Source: Streptomyces hundungensis (GTDB lineage Bacteria > Actinomycetota > Actinomycetes > Streptomycetales > Streptomycetaceae). From it: DNA of 64,000 nucleotides. Location: contig NZ_CP032698.1 in assembly GCF_003627815.1 (NCBI RefSeq), forward strand, positions 8,329,045 through 8,393,044, in the 5' to 3' direction. The position numbers and the translations under genes are program-made. The notes below the pieces were generated by a model. The model was given only the letters and a program-made list of their open reading frames with translations. It was not told the DNA's origin and did no database searches. Positions 26,091 to 38,600 of this stretch are shown one piece after another; the first letter of the stretch is position 1; the number at the start of each line of letters is the position of its first letter.

Positions 26091-27142
26091 TACTCACCCC
26101 GCAACATGCGGGCGAGTTCTTCGTCCATGTCGACCCGCCCGGTGGACACCGCGGTCTCCAGCCAGTCCAGCACCGCCCGAGCACGGCCGATGTTGTTCAA
26201 AACGACCTCGCGCTCGTCCCCGCTCCACTCACGGCCCCGCAGCTTGGGGACCGACTGCGAGGCTTCGCGCACGAACCGGTGGATCGAGCCGAGCAGATCG
26301 ACGAAGTCCTCGGTCCGCTCGATCCGCCGGATCGCCGGCGCGACCGGCGACTCCCGCCGGAAGGCCTCAGCCTGCTGGCGCGAGCGTTCGACCTGGGCCC
26401 GGTTGACCGCCAGCCGGGCCCGGTCATCAGCTGCCACCCGGGCAGCAACCTCCGGCCGACGCAGCACGTCAGAGGCCAGCTTGGCCGCAGCGACGTCGTC
26501 GGTGACCACATGGTGCACGGCCTCCACGCGATGCTCGGGCGTCTGGGCATCGTTCAGGGTGCGGCGCACGTCGATGTCCTGGAGCAGCCGCGCCGCCACC
26601 GCCGGCCGCCGCAGCACGTCCCGCGCCGCAGTGACCGCGACGTCCTCGTCGAGAGCCAGATCGTGGATGCGCTCCACCTTCTCCTGGACAGTCCCGGGAC
26701 GCTCAGGCCGGTGGCCGGCCCGTTTCTTGGCCAGGTCCGCCGTCCACCGCCGCACCCCGGTGACCTCGTCGACGGGCACCTTGTCGATCGCGGCGAACCG
26801 TTCCTCGTCGTCGGGGATGTTGGCCAGCACGGCGTGGACCTTGTGGGAGACGCCGTCGCGGCGTTGGCCGACGGGCCACCGGTGTGAGGTGAACCGGTAG
26901 TGCAACACGGTCTTGAGCGTCAAGCCGATGTCGTCGGCATAGATCTGCAACGACGCCTTCACCCCGAACAGCGTGTCCGAGGTCGGCGCCGAACCCCCGA
27001 CCGGTCGCATCGGCTCGATCTCCAGCGCGTGGTCGCCGATGGTGAACATCGCGCGGCCGATCTGAGCGACCAACTGCCGGTCACCGGAGACGATTTCGTC
27101 GTAACGGCGCCGGGAAACCTGTCCGACTTTCTCTTCCGACAT
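26090..27142 (-). CDS. DUF6192-type DNA-binding protein
   Basis: A 350-residue soluble protein. The N-terminal half (RAMFTIGDHALEIEPMRP, then ASLQIYADDIGLTLKTVLHY) contains a ParB-like helix-turn-helix followed by HRWPVGQRRDGVSHKVHAVL. The second half is a run of charged helices with repeated DVLRRPxVAAR motifs (three copies between about 185 and 255). From memory it matches DUF6192 proteins. The ATG at 27142 with an aaagggg site is preferred to the longer frame. The palindrome upstream at 27273 may be its own operator. Confidence 0.65.
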   Translation of the reverse strand: MSEEKVGQVSRRRYDEIVSGDRQLVAQIGRAMFTIGDHALEIEPMRPVGGSAPTSDTLFGVKASLQIYADDIGLTLKTVLHYRFTSHRWPVGQRRDGVSHKVHAVLANIPDDEERFAAIDKVPVDEVTGVRRWTADLAKKRAGHRPERPGTVQEKVERIHDLALDEDVAVTAARDVLRRPAVAARLLQDIDVRRTLNDAQTPEHRVEAVHHVVTDDVAAAKLASDVLRRPEVAARVAADDRARLAVNRAQVERSRQQAEAFRRESPVAPAIRRIERTEDFVDLLGSIHRFVREASQSVPKLRGREWSGDEREVVLNNIGRARAVLDWLETAVSTGRVDMDEELARMLRGE

Positions 27143-27272
27143 GGGGAACACCACCCCTTTGTCCGAGGCCGGGCGCGGCACGAAGCGCCGCAAGGAACCC
27201 GCGGCCCCTTGCTCCATTCGGAGGGTCCTCCCGCCGCGAGATCGTCAACAAGACGTGACGCCAACTCGGTCA

Positions 27273-27287
27273 AACTCGGCGCGAGTT
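27273..27287. promoter_or_regulatory. Operator-like palindrome upstream of DUF6192 gene
   Basis: aactcg-gcg-cgagtt, a perfect 6-base-arm dyad. It is preceded by another aactcgg ten bases away, inside the AT-rich promoter region of the minus-strand operon. Confidence 0.5.
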
Positions 27288-27306
27288 AAACAAATAGGGC
27301 GTTCAT

Positions 27307-27329
27307 AACAGCGTCACTGTGACGCTGTT
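27307..27329. terminator. Hairpin at the end of zinc-protein gene
   Basis: Perfect 10-base stem aacagcgtca / tgacgctgtt with a ctg loop, overlapping the stop codon of the minus-strand gene. Placed to terminate that gene before the DUF6192 operon. Confidence 0.6.
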
Positions 27330-27625
27330 CCGGACGCTTCATGTCGCTGCCGCCAGGCCCTTGTCCGGCACCTCGGCGAGCAGTAGACCGTGCCCGCCGG
27401 ATGCTCCACCCCCGGCGTCCACCGCGTCCCGCACGACGGACACTCCGCGGCGTCCCGGGCCTTGGTCAACGCCACCACCCTCGCCCGCACGCGGCGGGCC
27501 TGATGCCAGTGCCTGGAGCGACACACCGCTGAACAGAACCGGGCCCGCGGGCCGGCGTCCAGCCGAAGCCGTTCACCACAGACCGGGCAGTACCGGACCA
27601 CCGCCCGGCCATCACCATCGGCCAC
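27314..27625 (-). CDS. Double zinc-ribbon hypothetical protein
   Basis: A 103-residue basic protein with two similar zinc modules: CPVCGERL...RFCSAVCRSRHWHQAR (about 13-43) and CPSCGTRW...VYCSPRCRTRAWRQRH (about 63-93). Each is CxxC...CxxxC followed by Arg/His, like FCS or DUF2116-type fingers. Nucleic-acid binding is likely but unproven. It ends in a hairpin and lies in the same direction as the DUF6192 operon. Confidence 0.7.
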   Translation of the reverse strand: MADGDGRAVVRYCPVCGERLRLDAGPRARFCSAVCRSRHWHQARRVRARVVALTKARDAAECPSCGTRWTPGVEHPAGTVYCSPRCRTRAWRQRHEASGTASQ

Positions 27626-27784
27626 GACCCCAGGCTAGGGCTGACCAGAAGATCACTTCAGCAACTTCGAAAACGGGCACTGAACGAGGCAGTCGCGAAC
27701 AGCCCGCGCTGACCAGATCACCTGACGGCCCGTTTCTGCCGTACCCAGGCCCCAATCCCACCCGAGAGAGGCACCACCGCCGCG

Positions 27785-28436
27785 ATGCCGCCCCTTCCCG
27801 CCGGCCCCACCGTGCTCCACCCGATGCCGGAGCACCCTCGCGTGGTCCTGCTCAAGCCGCTGGTGACATCACCGCTGATAGAGGTCGGCGACTTCTCCTA
27901 CTACGACGACCCGGACGACCCGCCCGCGTTCGAGACCCGCAACGTCCTCCACCACTACGGTCCCGAACGGCTCGTCATCGGCAAGTAACTGCGCGCTGGG
28001 GACGGGCACCCGGTTCATCATGAACGGAACCAACCACCGCATGGACGGCCCGTCCACCTTCCCGTTCCCCACCATGGGCGGCTCCTGGGCCGAGCACTTC
28101 GACCTGATCGCGAACCTGCCCGGCCGCGGCGACACGGTCGTCGGCAACGACATCTGGTTCGGCCACGGCGCCACTGTCATGCCCGGGGTGTCTATCGGCC
28201 ACGGCGCGATCATCGCCTCCGGCGCCGTGGTCAGCGGCGACGTCCCTGACTACGGCATCGTCGGCGGCAACCCGGCCCGGCTCATCCGCACCCGTTTCGA
28301 CGCCGCCGACATCGCCCGGCTCCTCGCCGTGGCGTGGTGGGATTGACCCGTGCAGCACATCACCCGGCACCTGCGCACGATCATGTCGGGGACCGTCGCC
28401 GATCTGGAGGAGGCCGCCACGCAGCCCGACCGGTAA
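27785..28436 (+). pseudogene. vat: Vat-type acetyltransferase pseudogene
   Basis: A hexapeptide-repeat xenobiotic acetyltransferase (streptogramin A/chloramphenicol type) of about 216 codons with two lesions. EVGDFSYYDDPDDPPAFETR and HYGPERLVIGK are followed by a stop at 27986-27988. Dropping one a there restores KYCALGTGTRFIMNGTNHRM in the next frame, and the left-handed helix repeats (IWFGHGATVMPGVSIGHGAI) follow. A second lesion turns the conserved WWDW into WWD-stop (TGA, 28344-28346). The rest of the tail, PVQHITRHLRTIMSGTVADL, runs on to a stop at 28434. The gene would have acetylated an antibiotic; it is now inactive unless the lesions are sequencing errors. Confidence 0.85.
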
Positions 28437-28519
28437 CAAGCCTGACGTCGCGTCGCCGCCGGACCGCCCGGGCCGTGCCCCGGTCTCCTACGCCGGCATC
28501 GAGTGGCCCTTGTCCCGTC

Positions 28520-28697
28520 GCCGACCCCGTGTCATCTCGATGGTCCGCGTACCCTTCGTCATCCCCGCCTGCCCAGCCTCGCGTTCATCCGTGAGCTGAT
28601 GGCACGTGGGCGCCGGGTCACCTGCGCGAACGAGCCGCCGATGGCCGACCGGATCGAGTCCGCCGGCGCGGAGCCGGTGGAACGCTGCCGCGCCTGA
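28520..28697 (+). pseudogene. N-terminal remnant of macrolide-type glycosyltransferase
   Basis: SRRRPRVISMVRVPFV in one frame is followed, after a one-base shift near 28560, by LPSLAFIRELMARGRRVTCA and ADRIESAGAEPVE in another. This is the start of MGT-family (GT1) UDP-glycosyltransferases that inactivate macrolides. Only about 55 codons survive before a stop. It directly follows the broken vat-like gene. Confidence 0.6.
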
Positions 28698-28742
28698 CGC
28701 ATGAGACCCGCAGCGACTGTGCCGGTCCACGGTCGCTGCGGG

Positions 28743-29100
28743 TTCGAGGTGGCTTGGGCGGGCTACTGGCTTTCGATCCAGGTACGGTACCTGGCGACGC
28801 CGGTGAAGACGGACGGCGAGTTGGTTGCCGTGCCGCACTCGGCATCGCCCCTGGAGGCGATGCCGACGAGGCCCGTTCATGCCCCGTGCTCCGGCGTCGA
28901 GTGTCTCCGTGATGCTGAGCGCGGCCAGGCCCTGCATTTGGTCATTGGCCTGTTGCAGAGTGCTGGCCGCGATCGCCTCAGAGACCCGGGCCGCGTGCTC
29001 CAGTGCCCTGGCCACGCCGGTCGGCGGCTCTCGGTAGGCGGTCAGCCACTGGAATCCCGCGCGGAGTGCGGCCGTGAGGTCGCCGTCATGGTTTCGGGGG
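28743..29100 (-). pseudogene. Possible decayed hypothetical gene
   Basis: Leftward, the frame DGDLTAALRAGFQWLTAYRE then TGVARALEHAARVSEAIAAS and LQQANDQMQGLAALSITETL reads like helical protein. It degrades into Arg-rich nonsense near the end (YLDRKPVARP). The family is unknown. The rest of 28698-29630 shows no gene; the Rhs frame is open here but lacks coding character. Confidence 0.35.
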
Positions 29101-29630
29101 CGTTGGTGGATGCGTGGAGGCACAGGTCGGCATGGGCGGCACGTCGCGGCGAAGGGACGGTAGTCCGTGACGGTGCCGCGCCGGCACCTGGCGCCCTCGG
29201 AGCGGCGCCGCCCAGGCCAGTTGTCGGCCAGCCACCGGTGGCAGCGGCAGACCCCGTGGCGATAGTCCCTGGCCGATCCCAGGCGCGGTTGCGGCGTTCG
29301 ATGACGACGATCGACGGTGCGGTGCTCGTGGTGATCTGGCACAGGACCGGCTGCTTGTTGCGGTGCCCCGACGAGAGGGACCCGCCTGCGTGCGTGAGGT
29401 GCCTTGGGCTGGGAGCAGCCCCCGGACCAGATCGTCTCCAAATTGCCGTTGCTGCCTGCAAGTTGGAGAGTGTTGGTCACCGCCTGTCGGTGGAGGGTGG
29501 TTGCTGTTTGCCCGTCTACGCCTGTGCCTTGGACGGCAAGGTTCTGTGCCCAACTTGTGTGATCTCTGTGTTGGCATGTACAAAGCTCCTTGCTATTGAT
29601 CTTTTGAGTGTTTCCTGGTGGGGGATCCCT

Positions 29631-32600
29631 GTGCGCCCTGCGCGTCCATTGGTGCTTTGCATTGCCTTCTTGCTGGCCGTATTGGCCGGTACGGAGCAAG
29701 CAGCACTTGCTCTGCAGTCCAACGCGGCGCGCGCGACGGGTGAACTCCCGCGCCAGGGCTGGGGCTCCGCTGCCGGACGGGAACATGAGGCGTCCACGGA
29801 CGCCACCACTGCCCAAACATCTGGCGGTAACAGCGGACCTCTGAAGGCCCCTGGCGAGCTGCCGCGCGACCTCGCCGGGTCGGGAAACGCACCCCTTGAT
29901 GTCAAGCCCGCGCAACCTGTCGCGGGGGCGGCGGAGCCCGTTAAGGCACCCACGACCTCACCTGCGCCCGGTTTCGACGAGAAAACCAGCAGGGAACTGG
30001 TTGCAGAGCGCGCCAAGCAGGCTCGGACTTACCTCAACGCGGACGGCACCCGCACCACTCGCTTCTACGACGAGCCGGTCAACTTTCAGGACGGCGGTCA
30101 ATGGAAAGAGGTGGACACGCGGTTGGTGCGTTCGGACGGCCCACGTGTGATGTCAGCGTCGGACCAGGGATGGGCGCCGGCCGCGACGGAGTCGCCGATT
30201 TCCTTCGGAGACTATGCGAACAGCGACCCTGTCGTGCAGATCTCGTACGGTCAGAACACGTCCGTCGGCTACGCGGTGGAAGGCGCTGCCGTCTCCAAGG
30301 GCACCGTGAACGGCAGCGTCATCCGTTACCCGGGCATCCGTACCGCCGCAGACCTCGAACTGCTGGCGGGCAGTGACTCGGTGAAGGAGACGCTCGTCCT
30401 CAAGGGTAAGGACGCGCCTGTCGAGTGGCGGTTCCCGCTCGCGCTGAACGGGCTGACCGCGCGACTGGCGGACAAGGGCGGAGTGGACTTCGTGGATGGG
30501 GCCGGATCCGTGCGGGCGTGGATGCCGCCGGGCTGGATGGAAGACGCCAATGTCGCCGAGAACAGCAACCAGGGAGAGATTTCCACCGGGGTACGCTACA
30601 GCCTCGCCGAGGAGTCCGGACGCCAGGTTCTCGTCGTCTCGCTGGACCAGCAGTGGCTTGCCGATCCGGCGCGTGTCTTCCCCGTCAAGGTGGACCCCTC
30701 CGTCACCGGGTTCGACGCGACGGTGGCTACGTATGTGCAGGCTCCGTACAACCAGAACTTCACCAGCGACACGGTGATGAAGGTCGGAACGCCCAACGGT
30801 GGCTCCAGCAAGGCTGTCGGCCTGATGCGTTTCGCCGGCCTGGAGAACTCCCTCAAGAACGCATGGGTGCTCAGCGCCGACCTCATGCTCTACAACTCCT
30901 GGTCCTACTCGTGCACCCCCCGGCCGGTGGCCGTGCACCCCATCACGTCCAACTGGTCCGAGAAGACCACCACGGCCTACCCGGGCCCGGCGACCGGGGA
31001 CGCACTAGCTTCCAAGAGCTTCGCCCACGGTTGGCGTCCCTCCGGTACCAATACGTGGTCCTGTGGGGCCGCTTGGGAGGGCATCCCGCTCGGCAGCGAC
31101 GGTCGTCAGCTAGTCGATGACTGGACTCACCAGCGCAAGCCGAACTACGGCCTGGCCCTGAAAACGTCCACCTCTGACAGCACCAGCTGGAAGCAGTTCG
31201 GGTCGGTGAACTACCCGGGTGGCAAACCGAGTCTGAACGTCACCTGGGTCAAGTACGGGGCTACGTATAAGACGAGTGGTTTCGTCACGCCGGTCACGGC
31301 CACCTCCGAAGGGTCGATGAACGTCACGGTCACCAACCAGGGCCAGGAAATTTGGACCAAGGGCGGCAACTACGACCTGCAGTACAACCTGTACGACCCC
31401 AGCGGCAAGGAGCTGACCAACTCCGGCAACGTACGCAAGACGCTCATGCCCCGTGACGTGCCGCCGGGAGACACCGTCACCCTGACTGCGAACATCGCGC
31501 CGATGGCGCCGGGGACGTACGTCCTCGAGTGGACGATGAACGACCTGAAGGGCAATCGTTTCACCAGCGTCGGAGTACCCGGCTACACAATCAAGTTCGA
31601 CGCGGTCAACATTCCTCCGCAGCTCACCGAGGAAGCGCCGTCCAGTGGTGCGCAGGTGAACTCCCTGACCCCGACGCTGTGGGCTCAGGGCAAGGACGCC
31701 GACCGCTTCCCGGCGGGACAGCTTCAGTACTCATTCGAAGTGTGCGAGGTGAACGGCAAGGACACCCGGGTCAATTGCCGCCGTTCCGCCAGGGCCCCCG
31801 CACAGCAGTGGGCTGTTCCTGACGGCTGGCTTTCCTGGGGGAAGAGGTATGCCTGGTACGCGTATGCCTCTGACAGCAAGGACTGGTCGGCGCAGCCCAA
31901 CCCCGCGTTCTTCACGACGGACGTTCCGCAGCCGCCCGTGACCTCACACCTCGGTGGAGATGACGGCCGAGAAGTGGGGTACCGAGCGGGCAACTATGCC
32001 ACGGCTTCAACGGACGCCGCACTGCCCACGGTGGGACCGGAACTGTCCGTTACGCGTACCTACAATTCCTTGGGCCCGAGCAGCCAGAGCGCGTTCGGTG
32101 CGGGCTGGGTCACCCGTTTCGACACGAGACTGCGCCAGGAAGACGCGGGCCGCTCTGTAGTGATCACCATGGAGGACGGCTCGCGGGTGCGGTTCGCCCG
32201 CAACCCCGACGGCTCCTATGCAGGAGCCTCCGGCGGCACGTCGACGATCACCCGTGGTCAAGCCGGTACATGGACGCTCCGCCTGAGATCGGGTGTTATT
32301 TACACCTACCTTGACTCCGGTGCGCTTCAGAGCATCACTGACAGCGCAGGGCGCAGCCAGCGGCTGTCGTACAGCGCGGACGGAAGCGGCACCCTTCAGT
32401 CCGTCACAGACGCGCAATCGGGCCGGTCCCTCACCTTCACCTGGGCCGGCGGACATGTCAGCTCGGTGGCAACCAACGCCGTTGGCCCCAGCGCGCCCGG
32501 CCTGACCTGGACGTACACCTACAGCGGGGACCGACTCACCAAGGTGTGTCCACCTACTTCCTCCACTGCGTGCACGCAGTACGCATATGAGGACGGTTCG

Positions 32601-35600
32601 CTCTACCGGGCAAGAGTCCTGGACGAAAACCCGATCTCCTATTGGCGACTGGGCGAGAGCGACGACACTGGCACCGCAGCGAGCGAGGCACCCTCAGCCA
32701 CTGGTCTCAACAACGCCCGCTACCGCAATGTGCAGCTCCAGCAGCCTGGTGCGCTCGCAGCCACCAGCAGCACGGCAGCCGGCTTCGACGGCACGAGCTC
32801 CTCGGTGGAGCTCCCTGAGAACACGCTGCGCACCAGCACGTTCCTCTCGGTGGAACTGTGGTTCCAGACGACCAAGCCGGGTGTCCTGATGGGCTTCCAG
32901 AACAGCCGCCTCGAAGACACGCCCGGTAACTGGACCCCCACCTTGGCAGTCAGCGCCGACGGCAAGCTGCATGGTCAGTACTGGAACGGCAAGGTCCAGC
33001 CGCTGATCAGCAGCAGCCAGGTAGCGGACGGAGCCTGGCACCATGCTGTGCTCACCGGAGCCGGCACCACCCAGTCTCTCTATCTGGACGGTGCCCTGGT
33101 CGGTACCCTCGCGGGCCCGATCGACCACCAGGACCAGTCGTACACCTATCTCGGTGCCGGATACACCAGCAACGGCTGGGACGTGCCCGCCACGGCCTCC
33201 GCGGTCCAGCGCTTCACTGGTCGGATGCAGGACGTCGCGGTCTACCAGCACACCCTGGATGCCGCAACCGTGGCCGAACATTTCGCGGCCCGCACGGCAA
33301 CCGGACGCATGACCAAGGTCACCAATCCGTCCGGCCGGGTCCACGCCACCGTGGCCTACGACCCCAGCAGTGGACGGGTCACGCAGACCACCGACCAGAA
33401 CGGTGGTACCTGGAAGCTGTCGGCCCCTGCCTACTCGGCCGGATCGGCCGCCTACAGCGACGCGATCACCGCCACCGGACCCCTGAACTACTGGCGCCTC
33501 GGCGAGCGCAGCGGCGCCGTCGCAGCCGACGAGATGTCCACAGGCACCAGCGGGTCCTACCGCGACGGAGTGACGCTCGGCGACACGGGCGTTTTCGCAG
33601 ACGGCGACAGCACAGCCATCACCTTGGACGGCAGCAAGGGAGCGGTCTCCGTACCCATCGAGCCGCTGACCCAGTCTCCGGCCATGTCGGTGGAGCTGTG
33701 GTTCCGCACCAGCAAGGCCGGTGTCCTCCTGGGACTCCAGAACGCCGACCTCGGCTCGACCCCCACCAACTGGAACCCGAGTCTGCTGGTGGACTCCGAC
33801 GGCCTGCTGCGCGGTCACCTTTGGAACGCAGGCGGCTCCACCGGCGCCATCAAGTCCCGCGACAAGGTGACCGACAACGACTGGCACCATGTCGTCCTGA
33901 CGGGATCCAGCACGGGCCAATCCCTCTACCTGGATGGCGTCAAACTCGGCAGCGTCGCGGGAGCTGCCAAGCCCGAGGCTGTCGACCACGCATACCTAGG
34001 TGCCGGCTACTCCAGCACGCCCTGGGACATCGGAACTGCCGGAACCCGCTACTTCAGCGGCCAGCTCGCCGAAGCCGCCTTCTACGGTAAGGAATTGGAC
34101 GAGCAGACGGTCGCCAACCACTTCCGGGCCCGTACCCGGCTCGTCTCCGGCGGCGGCGACCACTATCAGGGAGCCGTCCTGTCCGGTGCGCCTGCGCAGT
34201 ACTGGAGGCTGGACGAAACGACCGGCACGCAGGCCCGCAACAAGATCGGCGCCTATGGCGGCTACGGCACCTACTACAACACCACCCTTGGAGCCACCGG
34301 CCCGTTCGGCACCGGTGACGGCGCCGCAGTCACGCTGAACGGCAATGACCACAGCAACATCTCCCTGCCCATGGACATCCTCGGTTCACCGAACGAGGTC
34401 ACGGCGGAACTGTGGTTCCGCACAACAAAGGCAGGTGTCCTGCTGGGGTTGCAGAACACCGAACTCGGCTCGACTCCGACCAACTGGCAGCCGATCCTCC
34501 TGGTGGACTCCGATGGCCTGCTGCGCGGTCACCTGTGGAACAGCGGCGGCTCCACCGGCGCCATCAAATCCGCGGACAAGGTGACCGATAACGACTGGCA
34601 CCACGTCGCACTCGCGGGATCGGCAACCGGACAAGCCCTCTTCCTGGACGGCGTCAAGCTCGGCACTGTCCCGGGCGCAGTCAAGACCGAGGCACTCAGC
34701 CACGCCTACCTGGGCGCCGGCTACTCCAGCGCCACCTGGGACGGCGGTGCCTCCGGCACGCGCTACTTCACCGGCCAACTCGCCGAAGCAGCCATGTATG
34801 GCCGCGCCCTTACAGACGACCAGATCGCCTCGCACTACCAGGCGATGCGCACCTCGGGTGCCTCGGCTCTGGCCTCCACCATCACCCTCACCGACCCGGC
34901 AGGCGGCACCCAGAGCACGACCTACGACGTGCTGCGAGGCCAGCGCACCATCAGCGCCGTAGACGCCGGCGGCGGCCGGACCGTCTTCGCCTACGACACC
35001 GGCGGCTTCCTCAACACCATTACGGATCCCAACGGCCACTCCACGATCACCGGCCACGACACGCGCGGCAACACGGTCTCCACCACGAAATGCCGTGACG
35101 CAAACACCTGTTGGACGTCTTTCACGGAGTACTACTACAACGCCTCTGACTCCAATGACCTGAGGAACGACAAGCCGGTCGCCATCCGCGATGCCCGCTC
35201 GGCCAACCCTGCGGACAACCGGTACAAGACCACGACCAGCTACACAACGCTGGGGCTGCCCGCGTCGGTCACCCTGGCCGACGGCCGGAGCTCGTCCACG
35301 GCCTACACCACCGGCACGGAGCCGGCTGTGGGCGGCGGCACCACCCCGAGCGGTCTGGTGGCTTCCACCACCACACCTGCGGGAGCGATTACCGCCTACA
35401 CCTACTTCGCCAGCGGAGACGTCGCGCGGGCCACCGCTCCATCCGGCCTGATCACCGCATACACCTACGACGGCCTCGGGCGGAAGACCACGGAGACCCA
35501 GATCTCCAAGAGCTCACCTGACGGTGTCACGACCACCTACGCCTACGACTCCATGTCCCGGGTCACCACCGAGACGGGCGCCACGGTCAAGAACGAGATA

Positions 35601-38600
35601 TCGGGCACCAACCACGCCGCAAAGATCAGCCGGACCTTCGACGACGACGGCAACCTCCTCACCCAGACCACGGAGGACACCGCGGGCAGCGACCCCAAGC
35701 GCGTTGCCAGCAACCACTACGACGACCACGGCCTCAACGACAGCGCCACCGACGCGGCAGGCAACCAGACCGCGTTCGGGCACGATGGTCTGGGCCGAGT
35801 GAACCGGCAGACCGATGCGGCAGGTAACACGTACACGTACACCTATACTCCGCGCGGACAGCACGCCGAAACGACACTCCAGGACTGGACCGGGGATATC
35901 TCCGGGCAGGCTCACGACCTGGTCGTCGCCTCCAACGCCTATGACCCGGCGGGCCGCCTCGCCACCACCACCGACGCCATGGGCGCTACCACCGCCTACA
36001 CCTACTTCGACGACAATCTGCCGGCCACAACCACCGCCAAGCAGATCACCCAGGGAGACGGCAGCAAGCACGACATCGTCCTGGAGTCCAACTCCTATGA
36101 CGGTGCGGGCGACCTGACCCAGAAGGTCACGGGGGGCGGACGCACCACTGTCGTCAACACCGTGGACGCCACGGGCCGCACCACCACCAGCACCATCGAT
36201 CCTGCCGGCCTGAACCGCACCACCACCTACACGTACGACAACGACGACCGCGTCACCAACGAAGCCCACACGGTCGACTCATCCGGCAACAAGCAGACCG
36301 TCTCCACTGTCTACGACACGGCCGGCAATCCCACCAAGTCGACCCTGACCGACGGCACCACCAGCCGTGTCACGACACAGACATACGACGACCGCGGCCT
36401 GTTGACCTCGCAGGTCAGCCCCCGCGGCAACACCTCCGGCGCCGATCCTGCGGCGTACACGACCACGAACCGCTACGACGTACTCGGCCGCCCGGTACAG
36501 CAGACCGCGCCGCCGGTCGCAGTGGAGGAGAACGGTGCAACGGCCCGCACCACGCAGGTCACGACCCGCACCGGCTACAACACCTTCGGTGAGCCCACCG
36601 AATCCCAGGACGCCCGCGGCACTGTGACACGCAGCGAGGTCGACAGCCTCGGCCGAACCACCGCCATCACGCTGCCCGACTACACCCCGCCGGGAGGCGC
36701 GAAGATCACCGCTACCTCGCGCACCCGCTACGACGTCCTGGGACACGTCGCCAGCACCATCGATCCGCTGGGCCGCACCACCACCTTCACCTACGACCAG
36801 CTTGGCCAGGTCATCCAGAAGACTGACCCGTCCCTGGGCAAGAGCCTCAACCAGAACCTCACCAGCAGCGCGATGACGGACGTCAGCGGTGCCGGTGTGA
36901 GCCGGTACGCCTGGACGCCCACCGGCCTCCAGCTCTCCGCCACTGGCCCCACCGGAGCGCGGACCGAATCGACCTACGACGAACTCGGCCGCCGGATCAC
37001 AGCAACCACCGTCGAGCGCTACCCCGCCCAGCAGAACTTGACGACCCGCTACACGTGGGACGACGCGAGTAACCAGACCTCTTCCACCACACCCGGCAAC
37101 CACACCACCGCCGTCACCTATGACGCGGCCGGTGAGCCGATGACCGCCACTGATGCGATGGGCGGCATCACCAAGTCCGGCTACGACGGCCTCGGCCGTC
37201 AGACCCAGACCATGGATGCCACCGGCCGCAAGACCACCACGGCCTATGACATCCTCGGCAACCAGACTTCGCAAACCGACTACGGCACGGGAACCACCGC
37301 CTTGCGCACCGCCTCCGCGGAGTACGACGCGGACGGCAACCGCACGGCCTCCATCTCGGCGACCGGTACCCGCATGACATACAGCTTCGATGCCATGGGC
37401 CGTATGACCCAGCAGGTCGAACCGGTCTCCGACGGCCGCGCCATCACTACACGCTTCGGCTACGACGCGGCCGGCAACCGCACCCGCCTCACGGACGGAC
37501 GCGGCAACTCCACCGCCTACACCTTCACCCCGTGGAACCTGCCGGAATCCACCATCGAACCGGCGACCGTCGCCCACCCAGCCGCAGCGGACCGCACCTG
37601 GACCACGGTCTACGACGCGGCGGGCCAGAGCGTCTCGCAATCCTTGCCCGGCGGAGTCAAGCGCGACCGCACCTATGATGCGCTCGGTCGCCTGACCGCC
37701 GAGACCGGAACCGGATCCGAAGCCGCCACCACCGCCAGATCCCTGGACTACGACCTGGCCGGCCACATGACGTCCGCCGGAACGGACGGACTGCTGGGCC
37801 GCAACACCTACACCTATAACGACCGTGGCCAACTCCTCACCAGCGACGGCCCGTCCGGCAAGACCGGCTACGCCTACGACGCCGACGGCAACATGACTCA
37901 GCGCACCACCAAGGCCGGGACCACGCTCTACGGATACGATGCAGCAGACCGCATGACCTGGACCCAGGACGCGATCACCCAGAACCAGATCTGGTCCTCC
38001 TACGACGCCGTCGGCAGGCCCACCCAGAACCAGTACGCTGTCATACCGCGGGGTGGAAAGAGCTGGGCCGACGCCGTCATTTCGGCCCGCCGCGCCTACG
38101 ACTACGACAGCCTCGGCCGTCTCACCAGTGACAAGATCACCGACCCGAACGGAACCGGCGAACTAGCGTCGACCACATACGCCTACGACCTCGACGACCG
38201 CCTCACGAAGAAGAACACCAAGGGAACCGCCGGGGCAGCCGACAACACCTACGGCTATGACCAGGCAGGTCGCATGACCTCCTGGAACAACGGCACTTCG
38301 ACCACCGCATACGGCTGGGACGACGCGGGCAACCGCACCACCGCGGGCACCGCGACCTCGACCTACGACGAACGCAACCGCCTGCTCACCGACGGCACCG
38401 CCACCTACTCCTACACGGCCCGAGGCACCCTCTCCACAGTCACCGGCCTTGCCGGTGGCCCACGAAACCTGACCTTCGACGCCTTCGAGCGGAAGATCAC
38501 TGACGGGGCGGCAACGTTCGCCTATGACGCCCTGGACCGCGTCCGTCAGAGCGGCCAGAACACCTTCAGCTACGACGGCGGCTCCAACAACATCACCGAC

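Noticed and set aside
28701-29630. Longer 3,796-residue version of the Rhs gene starting at 28701
   Set aside because: The extension lacks coding character. A ribosome site and signal peptide begin at the GTG 29631.
35500-37832. Long minus-strand frames opposite the Rhs gene (up to 517 codons)
   Set aside because: They are Gly/Val/Arg-rich antisense shadows of the YD repeats.
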